Assembly (NCBI GenBank): GCA_028064945.1
Contig: JAPTWQ010000012.1
Location: forward strand, 1 to 32,734
Source: Nitrospiraceae bacterium
GTDB lineage: Bacteria > Nitrospirota_A > Leptospirillia > Leptospirillales > Leptospirillaceae
DNA: 32,734 nt
Reading direction: 5' to 3'
Positions 32,203 to 32,734 of this stretch are shown here, one piece after another; positions within the stretch are counted from its first letter, which is position 1, and each line of letters starts with the position of its first letter. Under the pieces are notes generated by a model, which had not been told where the DNA came from, did no database searches, and saw only the letters and a list, made by a program, of their open reading frames with translations. Both the position numbers and the translations under genes were made by a program.

Positions 32203-32493
32203 TCAGGTTCCTTTCACGACCGCGCACAAGCGGGTGAAGAAGATATAATCCTTCGTCTCGTACTGGATCGAAAAGATCTTTTTGATTCCGGCCTTTCTTG
32301 CGGCATCGCGGATCGTCTTGCCGCTGTCTGTCGTCGTGTCGGCGGCGAAAGTGCCGTTGCACACCTCCGTCGATTTGAGATCTCCGGGTTTTTTCGTGTC
32401 GACCATTGGGTTCATGGGGGCTTCGGGCATGGCCAGTGTGCATCCGCCAAGAACGATGGTTCCCAGAACGAGTGGGGCCAAGAGTTTCTTCAT
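32203..32493 (-). CDS. TRL-like lipoprotein
   Basis: The 96-residue protein starts MKKLLAPLVLGTIVLGGC, a clear lipobox. The mature part (CNGTFAADTTTDSGKTIRDA, then ARKAGIKKIFSIQYETKDYI) resembles the TRL-like lipoprotein family. A near-perfect ribosome site AAGGAGGT lies 6 nt before the ATG. It follows the dotI gene end by 64 nt on the same strand and probably belongs to that transcript; two further Cys could form a disulfide. Confidence 0.75.
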   Translation of the reverse strand: MKKLLAPLVLGTIVLGGCTLAMPEAPMNPMVDTKKPGDLKSTEVCNGTFAADTTTDSGKTIRDAARKAGIKKIFSIQYETKDYIFFTRLCAVVKGT

Positions 32494-32557
32494 CAGATTA
32501 CCTCCTTCGATTGCGTGACCCGCCGGAGTTCGAACGGGAAGGTTTGTGATCCGGCCG

Positions 32558-32734
32558 TCAGAGCTTGCGCTCCTTCGCCAGGAACTGGGCGACGGCCAGA
32601 CCCTTCGGATGGGACAGGACGCTGCGCCTGACCACCATCAACGTGACGAGAAGATTCTGGGAGACGGAGGACTTGGCCGCCTGGTAGGTGACCAGGATGG
32701 GCACCTGGATCTTCCAGACGTAGACGCCTTTCAA
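32558..32734 (-). CDS. dotI: DotI/IcmL/TraM-like type IVB secretion protein, C-terminus (5' end outside window)
   Basis: The frame is open through the window edge and ends at 32558. The 58 visible residues (LKGVYVWKIQVPILVTYQAA, then QNLLVTLMVVRRSVLSHPKG and LAVAQFLAKERKL) match the C-terminal periplasmic domain of DotI/IcmL, an inner-membrane component of type IVB systems. It shows that the transfer genes go on beyond this window on the opposite strand to dotD-pilV. Confidence 0.75.
   Translation of the reverse strand: MKGVYVWKIQVPILVTYQAAKSSVSQNLLVTLMVVRRSVLSHPKGLAVAQFLAKERKL

Overview
The window reads as part of a self-transmissible element (a conjugative plasmid or integrated island) from a GC-rich Gram-negative bacterium. 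The style of the genes (flagellar FliM/MotB, globin-coupled GGDEF-EAL, an ISAs1 transposase with an N-terminal DUF4338 domain) suggests an acidophilic Leptospirillum-like member of the Nitrospirota. That assignment is an inference; no rRNA or other taxonomic marker is present.

Layout. (1) 1-1.3 kb: the 3' end of a TraI/TrwC-type relaxase-helicase and a small companion ORF. (2) 1.3-2.6 kb: a gene-free stretch with two 93-bp direct repeats, palindromes, one arm of a 37-bp long-distance direct repeat, and a hairpin-bounded remnant resembling an IS200/IS605-type end pair. (3) 2.7-9.2 kb: a signalling/motility cargo block. It holds a sigma-54-like protein fused to a GIY-YIG nuclease, a globin-PAS-PAS-GGDEF-EAL protein whose 5' end carries a (GCAA)6 slippage tract, fliM, a motB-like stator gene, and a metallophosphoesterase-like protein lacking several metal ligands. 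The block is bracketed by the two 37-bp repeat copies (1929 and 9571). (4) 9.7-11.2 kb, minus strand: an HTH protein and a stand-alone EAL phosphodiesterase, divergent from the transfer operon across a region with a 20-bp inverted repeat. (5) 11.4-26.1 kb, plus strand: one long, mostly overlapping gene string. It runs dotD/traH, dotC/traI, dotB/traJ, icmT/traK, an actin-like ParM and a ParR-like partner, pilL (TcpQ-like), an unknown lipoprotein, pilN secretin, pilO, pilP, pilQ ATPase and pilR, then pilS, pilM and pilV. This is a type IVB conjugation core fused in one transcription unit to plasmid partition and to an R64-like thin pilus. (6) 25.9-27.7 kb: a compact shufflon. The 3' end of pilV and two silent minus-strand alternative 3' ends each begin at the same 10-bp site (ACAACCAATC) in the same codon phase, and a complete tyrosine recombinase (Rci-like) follows. 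(7) 27.9-29.5 kb: small proteins and an HU/IHF protein. (8) 29.7-31.45 kb: an ISAs1-type transposase with DUF4338, broken by one frameshift. (9) 31.5-32.7 kb: a gene remnant, a YccF protein, a TRL-like lipoprotein, and at the edge the C-terminus of DotI/IcmL on the minus strand, showing that the transfer region continues.

How it works together (inference): the Dot/Icm-type genes and the thin pilus serve conjugation, the shufflon switches the PilV tip adhesin among three C-termini and so recipient specificity, ParMR stabilises the element, and the c-di-GMP genes may tie surface behaviour to transfer. The most notable items are the shufflon, the sigma-54/GIY-YIG fusion, and the repeat tract that could phase-vary a c-di-GMP enzyme.
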